From assembly GCF_023712105.1 (NCBI RefSeq), contig NZ_JAMLJI010000004.1:124001-188000 (forward strand): DNA of 64,000 nucleotides, written 5' to 3'. Below are positions 52,612 through 62,136 of this stretch, in pieces. Both the position numbers and the translations under genes were made by a program. Position 1 is the stretch's first letter. Each line of letters opens with the position of its first letter. Source of the stretch: Larsenimonas suaedae (GTDB taxonomy: Bacteria > Pseudomonadota > Gammaproteobacteria > Pseudomonadales > Halomonadaceae). The notes beneath the pieces are model-generated. The model was not told the origin of the DNA and did no database searches. It saw only the letters and a program-made list of their open reading frames with translations.

Positions 52612-53748
52612 TTACTTGAGCGCGGGCTCGTCCCACAGATTGAGGGATACGCCGATGCCCTGTTCCACGGCCTTGCGGTAGACAACCGTTGCCCAGGCGA
52701 CGTCCTCGACCGGCATGCCGCCGACCGACATCATGATGATTTCGTCGTCGCTCTGACGCCCCGGGCTATCGCCGGAGACGATCGCGCCGAGGTCTTCAAG
52801 CGCGCTGGCCTCAAGCGTACCGGCGTGAATCATGTCCATGAACTTTACACCGACCAGCGGAATGCAGTTGTGCGCGGGCTTGGGGACTTCCTCGTACCAG
52901 GCTTCATACAGGCCGGTGTCATCGAGTACCTTGCGTACGTCCGGCGCTTCCATGCCGGCATCGAAGTTGCACGGCGCGGGCATGGCCAGAAACGCACCGG
53001 GCTTGACCCACTCACGTTTGACCATCGGGTACTTGTCCGGGTTGCCGACTTCGCCGGAGGCGCAGTAGGTCACGATGTCGGCATCGCGTACTACCGCTTC
53101 TTCGGTGTCGACGATCTCGACGCTGACCTGCGGGTAGTGCTCGCTTGCCCACTCGACAAAGCCGGTGATGTTCTTCTCGCTGCGGCCCTTGAGCTTGATG
53201 GTGTCGATGTCAGGGCAGACCGCCATGAACGCCGCCACGCTGGTACGACCCATCACGCCCGGGCCCAGAAGGCCAATGACGCGGGAATCCTTGCGCGCCA
53301 GATGGCGGGCGCCAACGCCTGGCACCGCGCCGGTGCGGTAGGCCGACAGCAGGTTCGCTGACATGTACGCCAGCGGTGCGGCGGTGTCGGGGTCGGTCAG
53401 CGTGAACATCAGAATCGAGCGGGGCAGGCCCTTTTCGCGGTTGGCGATGTTGGAGCCGTACCACTTCACGCCGGAGGTGCAGAAGCTGCCGCCTAAATAG
53501 GCCGGCATCGCCATCATGCGGCGATCCGCGGTCGGCTTCGGCATGGTCGGAAAGGGCGATTCTTCCGGGAACATGATCATCGCGCCGTGGGAGTCATTGT
53601 TCGGCCCGGCCATGCGGTAATCACCGATGTGCAGCAGGTGGAAGACCTCTTCCATGGTGTCCACACAGGCGGCCATGTCGGTAACGCCGGCCCGGATCAT
53701 GTCCTGCTCGGAGAGGTAGATGAAATCGATCTTGGTATTGTTGTTCAT
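52612..53748 (-). CDS. ornithine cyclodeaminase-like protein (tyramine oxidase subunit B type)
   Basis: A 378-residue NAD(P)-binding protein of the ornithine cyclodeaminase/mu-crystallin family: VKWYGSNIANREKGLPRS, AYRTGAVPGVGARHLARKDS, and nucleotide motif GLLGPGVMGRTS (about 158-169). Members next to amine oxidases are named tyramine oxidase subunit B in databases, and it likely assists amine oxidation or reduces an imine intermediate. First gene of the leftward amine-oxidase operon; ridA and the FAD oxidase follow. Confidence 0.85.
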   Translation of the reverse strand: MNNNTKIDFIYLSEQDMIRAGVTDMAACVDTMEEVFHLLHIGDYRMAGPNNDSHGAMIMFPEESPFPTMPKPTADRRMMAMPAYLGGSFCTSGVKWYGSNIANREKGLPRSILMFTLTDPDTAAPLAYMSANLLSAYRTGAVPGVGARHLARKDSRVIGLLGPGVMGRTSVAAFMAVCPDIDTIKLKGRSEKNITGFVEWASEHYPQVSVEIVDTEEAVVRDADIVTYCASGEVGNPDKYPMVKREWVKPGAFLAMPAPCNFDAGMEAPDVRKVLDDTGLYEAWYEEVPKPAHNCIPLVGVKFMDMIHAGTLEASALEDLGAIVSGDSPGRQSDDEIIMMSVGGMPVEDVAWATVVYRKAVEQGIGVSLNLWDEPALK

Positions 53749-54006
53749 TGTGCGCGTCCCTCAACGAATGCGTGTTCGAATGCGATGCATTCCATAGTGC
53801 GTATCGGCACGCGAAGGCGTTAGCACAGATCGGCAACTCGATGACAAACGTCGACCAATGGCTAAACGAGCGGGCGTACTCCAATACACCAGCGCCCGTT
53901 TGCCATTAGGTTAAAGCCCTTAAATTCAGTTGGTTAGGGTGTTTGTGACGTGGCACAGGCGCAAGAAACGCCCCGCCAGCTCACCACGCCGATACTGCGT
54001 ACCCGC

Positions 54007-54876
54007 TCAGCGAACGCCAGCGCGGTAGCTGTCCGGCTCGAGCCAGAGTTGCCCATAGAGGTCGCCTTTCAGGCAAAAAAGCCGGGGGTTCTTGCGGAAA
54101 TTGAAAAGCCGAAATAGATGGTAGTGCTCGGCGTTATCACGAGCGCACTCGAGCTCGTTGGGGGTAATGAAAAACGGGGTTTCCTTGGCAAAGGCGGTGG
54201 TTTTGACCTCGATCAATCGTTCATCACCGTTGGCGTCAAACGAGCGCACATCGAAGCCCAGCCCATCGCCTTGAGTCACGGCAACGTGCTCGACGCGCTC
54301 GGCAAGCGCCCCTTGGCCGGCCTGAGTCAGGCGGTGTTTCTCCAAGCGCACCACTAGCTGCTCACCGGCAAGGCCGAGTTCGCGGTTGCGGCGCTCCCGA
54401 GCTAAGTAATCGCGTTTTTGTGGCGTTCGCACCGTATACGCGGCGCCGGCTTCTTTGACACGCGTTTGAGGCGGGCTCGTCTCGGGCGGCTCGACGATCA
54501 TTCGCTCATCCACCGTGTGCATGGCATCGATCACCGGGCGGTCGGTGGCGGAGCGTGCCGCGCGGTCAAATAGCTCTGTACTCAGCAAATAGCGCTCGAC
54601 CGCCTCGACCAGACTCTGCTGATAGTTGCTTCGGGGTTTGTAGCCCTCGACGTAGGGGCAATCGGCGTCGCGCAAGACCGCGCTGATGTTGCTGTGTTTG
54701 AACTCGATCGCACCCTTGGAGCGCCCCTCGAGCTTTTCAATGAGTTTCTCGTTGAGTTTGCTCTTGGTGTAGCGCTGGCCGCTGAGTTCTGCGATGAGCA
54801 TCTCGCGGTACGTAATGACGGTGGCCTCGACTTCCGCGTCACTCCAAGGTGTCGGTCGGCTCATGCTGGCGCTCAT
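54007..54876 (-). CDS. DUF3883 (PD-(D/E)XK-like) protein
   Basis: A 289-residue protein. The C-terminal half (about 165-280) is a DUF3883-type domain: ELGLAGEQLVVRLEKHRL, GDGLGFDVRSFDANGDERLIEVKTT, with D and E-x-K set out like a PD-(D/E)XK nuclease core, then TPNELECARDN. The first 130 residues are charged and helical, possibly DNA-binding. DUF3883 domains are frequent in anti-phage loci. It is 48 bases downstream of the 850-residue gene on the same strand, so the two form an operon. ATG 54876 is preferred; a TTG at 54888 is possible. Nuclease activity is inferred. Confidence 0.8.
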   Translation of the reverse strand: MSASMSRPTPWSDAEVEATVITYREMLIAELSGQRYTKSKLNEKLIEKLEGRSKGAIEFKHSNISAVLRDADCPYVEGYKPRSNYQQSLVEAVERYLLSTELFDRAARSATDRPVIDAMHTVDERMIVEPPETSPPQTRVKEAGAAYTVRTPQKRDYLARERRNRELGLAGEQLVVRLEKHRLTQAGQGALAERVEHVAVTQGDGLGFDVRSFDANGDERLIEVKTTAFAKETPFFITPNELECARDNAEHYHLFRLFNFRKNPRLFCLKGDLYGQLWLEPDSYRAGVR

Positions 54877-54924
54877 TTTTTGATCCAAATCCGTACAGTT
54901 AAAAATGGCTACGGCGCTGAAACA

Positions 54925-57477
54925 TCATTTTTTGCGCCATCGGCTCATAAAAGATTTTGCCTTGTCGTTCAGCCCGTGTTCACTGAAGTCGCTTGAGCGT
55001 GTTTTTAGGTAACTGCCTGCGTCGCGTGCTCGCGTCAGTGTGTCGGTCAGTGCAGCGTTCAAGCGGTCGTGATCGATAAGTTGCGCAAGGCCAGGCCGAT
55101 TTTTGAGTGCCTCGTTCACGGCCGTGAGTTCGCTTTGATAAGTGACAGGGTGCACGCCACACACTGTTATGACCTTGAGAGTATCCGCAAGCCGCTGCTC
55201 CGGTAAGCTTGCCGAGCTTATGGCGCGCAAGCGGGTGTCGCATTCTTCGAAAAAGAGCGCGTCATCGCTCAAGCGCCACCTAAGATATTCCCCCAACTCT
55301 CCGCGGGGCATTGATTGACTTCGCTGCTGAGACACCGTGCGTTTATGCTGCAGGGCTTCGCGCAGCCGGGCAATTAGGGCCGAGATAAGATGATGCGTCT
55401 TCGCTTCCCACTGGTGATGCGCCGCACCCTTGATCGACGTGTTTAGTCGCGTTTTTACATTGGGCGTTATCATCTGACTAAGAATCGGAGCCCCTTTGCC
55501 TAGGCAAAGGGCTCCAGCTGGGCCAAACACCCAAAAGCCTATCCCGGAGCCGGCCGCGCTCGCACCTGCAGCAAGGCCTGTTCGTATTGCGCCATCCAGT
55601 AGAATCTGTTCCAGCGTCTGACGAAAGCTGAGTTCGTTTTTCCGGTAGGCCAGTACGCCCCGGGCGGTGCTGATGATGGCCGCCATGCTAATCACATCAT
55701 GATCGAGCAAATGAGCGCCGGCTGTCAGAGAGTCACGAGTGATCTGCTCGATCAGTTCGCCGCTCAAGCCATCGATGAAGAAAACTTGGTCAGCCCACTG
55801 TTCCGGTATGTGGTCTCTTAGCTCTTCGTTGGCAATGACCGGGTAGGAGTAGTGTTCGAAATGCTCGGCGATGCCGGCAGGTGTGGCGTGGAACTTGACT
55901 TGTACGGGGTGCCCGTCCACCAGTAGATCCCAGCCGGACTGGTTCGAAACCTCCGGCAGGCTGACCGTGTGACCGGCATCGATAAGTTGTGCTGCTACGG
56001 CTTGCTCGGCCACATACCCTTTTAGCTGACTCACGGCGCCAAGGCGCGCTCCGTCACTGCCGGTAAGGATGTGTTCGGCAAGCTGTGCGAAGCTCCATTC
56101 ATTGTCGATAGCGTCCAGTCGCGAAAAATCGGCAGCGGCGATAACATGAGGATTGATCGCGGCCAGCGTATACAGGGCGTCTCCGAGTGTGAGCGTGGCC
56201 ATCGCTGCGGCATTTTGCAGCTCAGTCGTGGCTGTACTGTTTGCTGGATGCGCTTCGTCACCGGCTTTAGGATGCTCAGAACGTAAGGGACGGGTTGAAT
56301 GGCGCAGTACTGACTTAGGCGGCGCCGCAGGCGCTTGCGCATAGAGCGATCCTAGCCGACGCCATTGCTGGTAATACTTATCGAGCCCTCCCTTTGCCAG
56401 CTCGTCGTTTTTATAAAGCGTGGCAATGCACGCAAAGCAGTCCGGCAGGCGTTCGAGCCCTGAGGGGCCGCTCAGCTTGCTTTGCAAGGCAAGCATGGCC
56501 GCAACGCGCGCAGCGATGGCTGCACGTACTCGTTTAGTTGCGGAAGTGAGCAGCCAGTAGCCGCCTCCGCCCGCCACGCCCAACACCGTGATTGGATTCG
56601 AAAGTACCGAAACAAAGGACACCAACCCAGTCCCACTGACCAACGGGATGAAGGCAGAGGCTTGGGCGGCTAGTACGTAGGTTGAGAACCCGCCGGCACT
56701 GGCGCCTATACCGAACGCGCCCAATGAGCCGCCAAGCAAGAACGTGTTTCGAAGAGCGGCATCGTTATAGCGATCAGCCTCGGTCTGTTGGAGCAGCCGA
56801 TCCATATCCTGAGTGCCCAGATCATCGAGTGCGGTAATGGAGCGCATGAGCAGGGTTCGCCGGTCTTCGGCGCTTGGGGCATCCTCTTCGTCGGTAAGAG
56901 ACGCCTCGAGCAGCTCATCCAGTACGGGCAACACGATGTCATCAAGCGTTAGCGCGGGGCGATCTTTTTTTGTCCACCCTTTCTTATAAAGAACGCGTTG
57001 GCCGGACTTGAGTGTTCCTGGCGGGTCGAGCGCATGGATCAGAGCCGCGGTGACGTCATCGGCCAATGGCGTGCAGCCGCGCACCGATGCAGCAAGCGCG
57101 GGCTCAAGGTCAAGGGCGGTGCGAAGCCTTACCCACAAAAGAGCACGCAGCTCGTCGTTACTGTAGGCCGAGCCATGCCAGTTACGCTGGCATTGGCTGA
57201 GCTCCTGCGCGCTTTCCTCAAGCTCCGGAGCCGGCAGGGCAGGCAAGCCAGTATCTGCATCATCTTTGTGCCGCCACTGCTCGACACGTTGCCCCAAGCG
57301 CTTAATGTGCTCGCGGGTTTGATCACTTAAGTGCGCAAGCCGTTGTTGCCAGCGGCTGTCATCGAAGAGGGCAAGGCACGTGCAAAGCAGCGTGCGATCG
57401 GCGCCACTTAGGCCTACCAGAAGATCAGTTGGCGAGAAAAGCGGGGCAGAGGGCGTAGACAAGTCAGGTGTGCACAT
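54925..57477 (-). CDS. large membrane protein with embedded PD-(D/E)XK-like motif, unrecognised
   Basis: An 850-residue protein I cannot assign. Residues about 245-320 are Gly-rich and hydrophobic (NTFLLGGSLGAFGIGASAGG, then SNPITVLGVAGGGGYWLL), two or three membrane segments; a second Gly/Ala-rich pair lies near 640-680. Between them (about 500-545) GYVAEQAVAAQLIDAGH ... GWDLLVDGHPVQVKFH has the E, D and Q-x-K spacing of a PD-(D/E)XK nuclease. The C-terminal 170 residues are helical. ATG 57477 is preferred to TTG 57498. Co-directional with the DUF3883 gene and divergent from a DUF3800 gene, so a defence or genome-conflict role is plausible but unproven. Confidence 0.7.
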   Translation of the reverse strand: MCTPDLSTPSAPLFSPTDLLVGLSGADRTLLCTCLALFDDSRWQQRLAHLSDQTREHIKRLGQRVEQWRHKDDADTGLPALPAPELEESAQELSQCQRNWHGSAYSNDELRALLWVRLRTALDLEPALAASVRGCTPLADDVTAALIHALDPPGTLKSGQRVLYKKGWTKKDRPALTLDDIVLPVLDELLEASLTDEEDAPSAEDRRTLLMRSITALDDLGTQDMDRLLQQTEADRYNDAALRNTFLLGGSLGAFGIGASAGGFSTYVLAAQASAFIPLVSGTGLVSFVSVLSNPITVLGVAGGGGYWLLTSATKRVRAAIAARVAAMLALQSKLSGPSGLERLPDCFACIATLYKNDELAKGGLDKYYQQWRRLGSLYAQAPAAPPKSVLRHSTRPLRSEHPKAGDEAHPANSTATTELQNAAAMATLTLGDALYTLAAINPHVIAAADFSRLDAIDNEWSFAQLAEHILTGSDGARLGAVSQLKGYVAEQAVAAQLIDAGHTVSLPEVSNQSGWDLLVDGHPVQVKFHATPAGIAEHFEHYSYPVIANEELRDHIPEQWADQVFFIDGLSGELIEQITRDSLTAGAHLLDHDVISMAAIISTARGVLAYRKNELSFRQTLEQILLDGAIRTGLAAGASAAGSGIGFWVFGPAGALCLGKGAPILSQMITPNVKTRLNTSIKGAAHHQWEAKTHHLISALIARLREALQHKRTVSQQRSQSMPRGELGEYLRWRLSDDALFFEECDTRLRAISSASLPEQRLADTLKVITVCGVHPVTYQSELTAVNEALKNRPGLAQLIDHDRLNAALTDTLTRARDAGSYLKTRSSDFSEHGLNDKAKSFMSRWRKK

Positions 57478-57632
57478 GGCGGAGCCTTTTACTGGCAAGC
57501 GGAATGGAGCGGTTGATTCTGCTCGGATTCATGACACTATTTGCCCCATTATTTATTCATGCTTACGCATGTGCCGCTTGCTCGATTCGCGCGACACCTT
57601 TATTCGTGCGACTTACTCTCAGGACCTTTTCA

Positions 57633-57731
57633 ATGCCATTAACTCTCTCCCAGCTCAAGCGTGCCATGCCGGATTACGAGAATCGCAAGCAGTGGCTGGC
57701 TGAGCGCGGCATGGAAGTGGAGGGGATTTGA
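57633..57731 (+). CDS. 32-codon ORF coupled to the DUF3800 gene
   Basis: MPLTLSQLKRAMPDYENRKQ... ending EVEGI, preceded by AGGA at a good distance (57621-57624). Its stop TGA overlaps the ATG of the DUF3800 gene (TGATG), the pattern of coupled translation. It may be a small functional partner or a leader peptide. No homologue is recognised. Confidence 0.5.
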   Translation: MPLTLSQLKRAMPDYENRKQWLAERGMEVEGI

Positions 57732-58519
57732 TGGTCATGACCAATGACGCAGCAGGGATCGGTAATGCGCGCGGGTTCAGTGATTTCGTAGTGTATGTCG
57801 ACGAAAGTGGCGACCACGGTATGACCAATATCGATCCCAATTATCCGGTCTTCGTACTGGCCTTTTGTATCTTTTACAAAAACCACTATCTATCTAACGT
57901 TGTTCCGGCGCTTCAGCAGCTGAAATTCGATTACTTCGGTCATGATCTCGTTATTTTGCACGAACACGAGATTCGCAAGGAAAAGGGCGATTTTAGGCTG
58001 TTTAGAAATAGAGCAGACAAACAGGCATTCATGGGGCGGCTGAGTACGCTGATCGATCAGAGCAACTTCATCCTTGCCTCTTGCGTGATCGAAAAGCACC
58101 GACTGTATCACCGGGAGGAGATAGATAATCCGTACCATTTGGCGCTCAAGCACTGCCTGGAAACGCTCTTTGATTTTGTGAAGGAAAAAGGCCAGGAAAC
58201 ACTGACGACCCATGTGATCGTCGAAAAGCGTGGCGCGAAAGAGGATGACGAGCTCGAGCTGGAGTTTCGCCGTATCTGCGACGGCGATAATAAATATCAA
58301 CGTGACCTACCGTTCAGCATTCGCATGGCGGCAAAAACCAGTAATTCAGCGGGGTTACAGTTGGCGGATCTAGTGGCGCGGCCCATCGGTCGGCATGTGC
58401 TCAAGCCGGAACAGCCCAATCAGGCCTTCGGTGTTTTGCGAGCCAAGTTTTACTGCGAGGGCGGTCGAAACACGGTTGGAAATGGTTACGATCAGTGGGG
58501 ACTCAAGCATTTACCCTGA
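57731..58519 (+). CDS. DUF3800 domain protein
   Basis: A 262-residue protein with DUF3800 hallmarks: VYVDESGDHG near the start, an internal LHEHEIR, and SAGLQLADLVARPIGRHVL near the end, carrying acidic residues that resemble an RNase H-like core. Function of the family is not established, though it is often seen in defence islands. GGAGGGG lies five bases upstream of ATG 57731, inside the coupled small ORF. It is divergent from the 850-residue/DUF3883 operon. Confidence 0.85.
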   Translation: MVMTNDAAGIGNARGFSDFVVYVDESGDHGMTNIDPNYPVFVLAFCIFYKNHYLSNVVPALQQLKFDYFGHDLVILHEHEIRKEKGDFRLFRNRADKQAFMGRLSTLIDQSNFILASCVIEKHRLYHREEIDNPYHLALKHCLETLFDFVKEKGQETLTTHVIVEKRGAKEDDELELEFRRICDGDNKYQRDLPFSIRMAAKTSNSAGLQLADLVARPIGRHVLKPEQPNQAFGVLRAKFYCEGGRNTVGNGYDQWGLKHLP

Positions 58520-58799
58520 GTATTTTCATCGTCTAGATAGCGAAAAACCCCGATGAGACTCACCGAGGTTTAGACGCCGACCGGGCACTCCCAGTCCATT
58601 TGCATCGAAGTTTGAGTGATACTCGCGCGTTAAGTCAACTCAAATACGCAGTGAAAGGCTCACATATATACGCGCTTAAACCACAGAAGGTAATGTCGCC
58701 TCTAGGCTGGTGGTTAATCGACTCTTGGATATTTCACATCGGCCCAACGTTATAGCCCCGCCTGACTATCCTTGAGGTGTGATGTTTCAAGGAGCCTTT

Positions 58800-59714
58800 A
58801 TGAAAACCTTCGCGCTTTCCCGAGGGGATCAAAGCCGCGGCACCCCCGATGTTGCCGGCTTTTTCGATCCGCGCACGTTCAGTGTCCAATACGTTGTAAG
58901 CGACGCCGCCACAAACCGCTGCGCGATCATTGATCCGGTGCTCGATTTTGACGAAAAGTCCGGCGCGACCGCCACGCACCAAGCCGATGCGCTGCTGGCT
59001 TACATCGAGCAGGAAGGGCTTGAACTCGAGTGGATTCTGGATACCCACCCGCACGCTGATCACTTCTCCGCCGCGCGCTATCTCCATGAGAAAACCGGGG
59101 CGCCGACCGCCATCGGCCGACCCGTGATGGACGTGCAGACCCTTTGGAAAAAAATCTACAACTGGCCGGATCTAAACGACGATGGCAGCCAGTGGGAGCA
59201 TCTGTTCGATGACGGCGACACCTTTACCCTCGGTGAGCTCAAGTGTCGCGTGATGCATTCCCCGGGCCATACGCTTGCCTCGATCACCTATGTGATCGGG
59301 GATGCGGCCTTCGTTCACGACACGTTGTTCCAGCCCGATTTCGGCACCGCCCGGGCCGATTTTCCCGGCGGAAGTGCGCGCGAGCTTTGGCAGTCGATCC
59401 AGGCCATTTTGACGCTGCCTGATGAGACGCGGCTCTTTACCGGGCACGACTACATGCCGGAGGGGCGCGCTCCCGAGTGGGAAAGCACCGTACGCGAGCA
59501 GCGCGAAACCAACAAACATCGCCTGGATGACAGCAGTGAGGCGGAGTACGTTGAGCTGCGTGAGCGGCGCGACCGCGAACTGCCGATGCCCAAGCTGATG
59601 CTGTTCGCGCTGCAGGTCAACATTCTAGGCGGGCGCCTGCCCGAGCCGGAGAGTAACGGCACCCGCTATTTGAAAGTGCCGCTTGATGCGCTTGATGGGC
59701 CTGACTGGACGTAA
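58800..59714 (+). CDS. MBL-fold metallohydrolase (persulfide dioxygenase/glyoxalase II-like)
   Basis: A 304-residue metallo-beta-lactamase fold protein: ligands in LDTHPHADHFSA (H-x-H-x-D-H), HSPGHT, and D in VHDTLFQPDFGTARADFPGG. This last motif and the length resemble the ETHE1/Blh-type branch (glutathione persulfide dioxygenases and sulfur-responsive MBL proteins) rather than true glyoxalase II. ATG 58800 follows AAGGAG. A 280-base gap upstream holds no gene. Confidence 0.85.
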   Translation: MKTFALSRGDQSRGTPDVAGFFDPRTFSVQYVVSDAATNRCAIIDPVLDFDEKSGATATHQADALLAYIEQEGLELEWILDTHPHADHFSAARYLHEKTGAPTAIGRPVMDVQTLWKKIYNWPDLNDDGSQWEHLFDDGDTFTLGELKCRVMHSPGHTLASITYVIGDAAFVHDTLFQPDFGTARADFPGGSARELWQSIQAILTLPDETRLFTGHDYMPEGRAPEWESTVREQRETNKHRLDDSSEAEYVELRERRDRELPMPKLMLFALQVNILGGRLPEPESNGTRYLKVPLDALDGPDWT

Positions 59715-59759
59715 GCACGTGCATTGCGCGGATGCTCGCGGCTTGGGCCAGAGACTCGG

Positions 59760-60239
59760 TCAGTTTTTGCCGTGGTAGCGTCGATGCAGGGCGTGAATCT
59801 CCTGCGCCAGCGCCGGGTAGGGGCCGTCTACGGGAATACCGGGGGCGACCTCGGTAATGGCGAGAGGCTTCAACGGCGGTGCCTCAACGCCCAGCTCTTC
59901 AAGCCAGGTGGTGAGCTGGCGGGTGGAGCTTGCGTACACGATGCGCCCGAGCTTGACCCACGCGTGCGCCGCGGCGCACATGGGGCAGTGCTCTCCGGAG
60001 GTAAAGACCGTCGCCTGATAACGCTCGTCCTCACCAAGATGCTGCGCGGCCCAACGTGCCAGCTCGAACTCCGGGTGTTGAGTGGCGTCGCCACCGCCCA
60101 CCCGGTTACGGGCTTCCTTGAGGAGGCGGCCGTTGCGATCGACCAGAACCGAGCCAAAGGGCTCATCCCCCGCTTCCAGCGCTTCCGTTGCAAGCGCGAT
60201 GCATCGCTTCAGGAAGTGGATGTCGTCATCGTGGGTCAT
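59760..60239 (-). CDS. nucleoside deaminase (cytidine/guanine deaminase fold)
   Basis: A 159-residue zinc deaminase: HPEFELARWA supplies the zinc His and the catalytic Glu, and SGEHCPMCAAAH the two zinc Cys, though the usual PC is HC here. It hydrolyses an amino group from a purine or pyrimidine base or nucleoside; exact substrate not clear from sequence. Lies between the MBL gene and yicC. Confidence 0.85.
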   Translation of the reverse strand: MTHDDDIHFLKRCIALATEALEAGDEPFGSVLVDRNGRLLKEARNRVGGGDATQHPEFELARWAAQHLGEDERYQATVFTSGEHCPMCAAAHAWVKLGRIVYASSTRQLTTWLEELGVEAPPLKPLAITEVAPGIPVDGPYPALAQEIHALHRRYHGKN

Positions 60240-60308
60240 AAAAGCCCTTCATGTGCTGAGAGTAAATGCAGGCCGGCCCAGCCGCTTGCGGGAGGGCGGG
60301 TACTTGCC

Positions 60309-61172
60309 TCACTCCATATTCTGAATCTGTTCCCGCATCTGTTCGATCAGCACTTTAAGCTCCACCGCGCAGCGGGTGGTGTCGGTGACGACCGCCTTGG
60401 AGGAGAGCGTATTGGCTTCGCGATTGAGTTCCTGCATCAGGAAGTCGAGCCGGCGGCCGACGGGGCCTTTTTGCGTGAGCTGGCGCTCGACTTCATCCAC
60501 ATGGGTTTCGAGCCGGTCGAGTTCTTCTGCTACATCGGATTTCTGCGCGAGCAGCGCCATTTCGGCTTCAAGTCGGGCGGGGTCGAGTTCGGCCTTGGCC
60601 TGCTCGAGCCGCTCGAGGATGAGTTGGCGCTGGCGCTCGAGCACGGCGGGCAGGTGGGCGCGTACGTCCGCGACCTGTGCGCGAATGCCGGTCAGGCGCT
60701 CGCGAATCAGCTCTGCCAAACGCTCGCCTTCGCGGGCGCGGCCTTCGAGGAAATCGGTCATTGCGTGGTCAAACAGCGCGAGCGCCTCGGCGTGGAGCGC
60801 GTCGTTATCGACGCCTTCGGAGGCCGTGACGCCGGGGTAGTCCAGCAGCGCCAGAGTGCTGGGCATGCTGCTTTGCGGGAGCCTGCGTTGAATGGCTTCC
60901 ATGGTCTGGGCCAGGGTTTCGAGCCGGGTGTGGTTGATGGTCAGGCTCTTGGCGGTGTCGTCCTGCTCGAAGCGCAGGTGGCATTCGATCTTGCCGCGCG
61001 CGACCGCTTTTCTGAGCTTTTCCCGGTAGTGCGGCTCGAGGTTTCTCAAGGTTTCCGGCAGGCGGAAGTGCGGCTCGAGATAGCGCTGGTTGACCGAGCG
61101 CAGCTCGAGGCTCAGCGTGCCCCAGGGCGTTTCACGGTGTTGGCGGGTGAAGGCGGTCATGCTGTGCGCCAT
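60309..61172 (-). CDS. yicC: YicC-family endoribonuclease
   Basis: A 287-residue YicC protein: MAHSMTAFTR start, WGTLSLELRSVNQRYLEPHFRLPE in the N-terminal domain and GRRLDFLMQELNREANTLSSKA with ELKVLIEQMREQIQNME at the C-terminus. YicC is an endoribonuclease implicated in small-RNA turnover. AAGGAG precedes ATG 61172. Divergent from rph, the common gammaproteobacterial arrangement. Confidence 0.95.
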   Translation of the reverse strand: MAHSMTAFTRQHRETPWGTLSLELRSVNQRYLEPHFRLPETLRNLEPHYREKLRKAVARGKIECHLRFEQDDTAKSLTINHTRLETLAQTMEAIQRRLPQSSMPSTLALLDYPGVTASEGVDNDALHAEALALFDHAMTDFLEGRAREGERLAELIRERLTGIRAQVADVRAHLPAVLERQRQLILERLEQAKAELDPARLEAEMALLAQKSDVAEELDRLETHVDEVERQLTQKGPVGRRLDFLMQELNREANTLSSKAVVTDTTRCAVELKVLIEQMREQIQNME

Positions 61173-61321
61173 GGGAGCACTCCTTGTGATCAAACGTCAG
61201 GCGGTCGACCTCGGTCGACTCAGGTTGTGGCGCAGTGTAACGGATTAACGCGCCCAAGCGTGTAGAATGGGCGTACTTCGACGGCGCGCTGCGCTTACTT
61301 ACTGACAGATGAGGTTTTCCA

Positions 61322-62044
61322 ATGCGCCCAAGTGGACGTACCCCCGATGCCCTGCGCGAGATCAAGCTGACCCGTGAATTCACCCGCTACGCCGAAGGCT
61401 CGGTGCTGGTGGAGTTCGGCCATACCCGAGTGCTTTGCAACGCAAGCGTGGAGGCCGGGGTGCCGCGCTGGCTTCGGGGCAAGAATCAGGGCTGGGTGAC
61501 GGCGGAGTACGGCATGCTCCCGCGCGCGACCCATACCCGAGGCGGGCGTGAAGCATCGCGCGGCAAGCAGGGCGGGCGCACGCTCGAGATTCAGCGCTTG
61601 ATCGGGCGTAGCCTGCGCGCGGCGGTGGATCTTAAAAAGCTCGGCGAGTTCACCATTACGGTGGATTGTGATGTGCTTCAGGCCGATGGCGGCACGCGCA
61701 CGGCAGCGATCACCGGCGGCTGCGTGGCGCTGATGGAGGCGATCCGCCACATGCAGCGCAAGCGCCAGATCAAGAGTGACCCGTTCAAGCAGCTGGTCAG
61801 CTCGGTCTCGGTCGGTATCTACAAGGGCACACCGGTGCTGGATCTGGATTACGACGAGGACTCCAACGCCGACACCGATCTCAACGTGGTGATGACCGAA
61901 GATGGCGGGTTGATCGAGGTGCAGGGCACCGCCGAGCAGGCGCCGTTTTCACGGCTTGAGCTGAACGCGATGCTGGATCTGGCCGAGAAGGGCGGCAAGG
62001 ATCTGTTTGTGCATCAGCGTCAGGCGCTGGACGTGCGCGAGTAA
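61322..62044 (+). CDS. rph: ribonuclease PH
   Basis: A 240-residue phosphorolytic 3'-5' exoribonuclease that trims tRNA 3' ends. Full-length, with [36 protein letters not shown] (in parts), [22 protein letters not shown] and [19 protein letters not shown]. Divergent from yicC with a 149-base gap. Confidence 0.97.
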   Translation: MRPSGRTPDALREIKLTREFTRYAEGSVLVEFGHTRVLCNASVEAGVPRWLRGKNQGWVTAEYGMLPRATHTRGGREASRGKQGGRTLEIQRLIGRSLRAAVDLKKLGEFTITVDCDVLQADGGTRTAAITGGCVALMEAIRHMQRKRQIKSDPFKQLVSSVSVGIYKGTPVLDLDYDEDSNADTDLNVVMTEDGGLIEVQGTAEQAPFSRLELNAMLDLAEKGGKDLFVHQRQALDVRE

Positions 62045-62089
62045 TCAGACGCGTTTGGCGTCACACCCCTGATCTGGCTGATCGATACA

Positions 62090-62117
62090 ACAACGCCAGC
62101 CCGAGAGCTGGCGTTGT
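62090..62117. terminator. bidirectional hairpin between rph and crc
   Basis: Perfect eleven-pair stem ACAACGCCAGC / GCTGGCGTTGT with a six-base loop between two converging genes. It lacks a strong T tract, so termination is presumed. Confidence 0.7.
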
Positions 62118-62136
62118 CGGCGAGGGACCGTCGCGC

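Noticed and set aside
58520-58799. tRNA gene or attachment site next to the DUF3800 gene
   Set aside because: No cloverleaf could be drawn and no direct repeat or integrase was seen; only imperfect hairpins.
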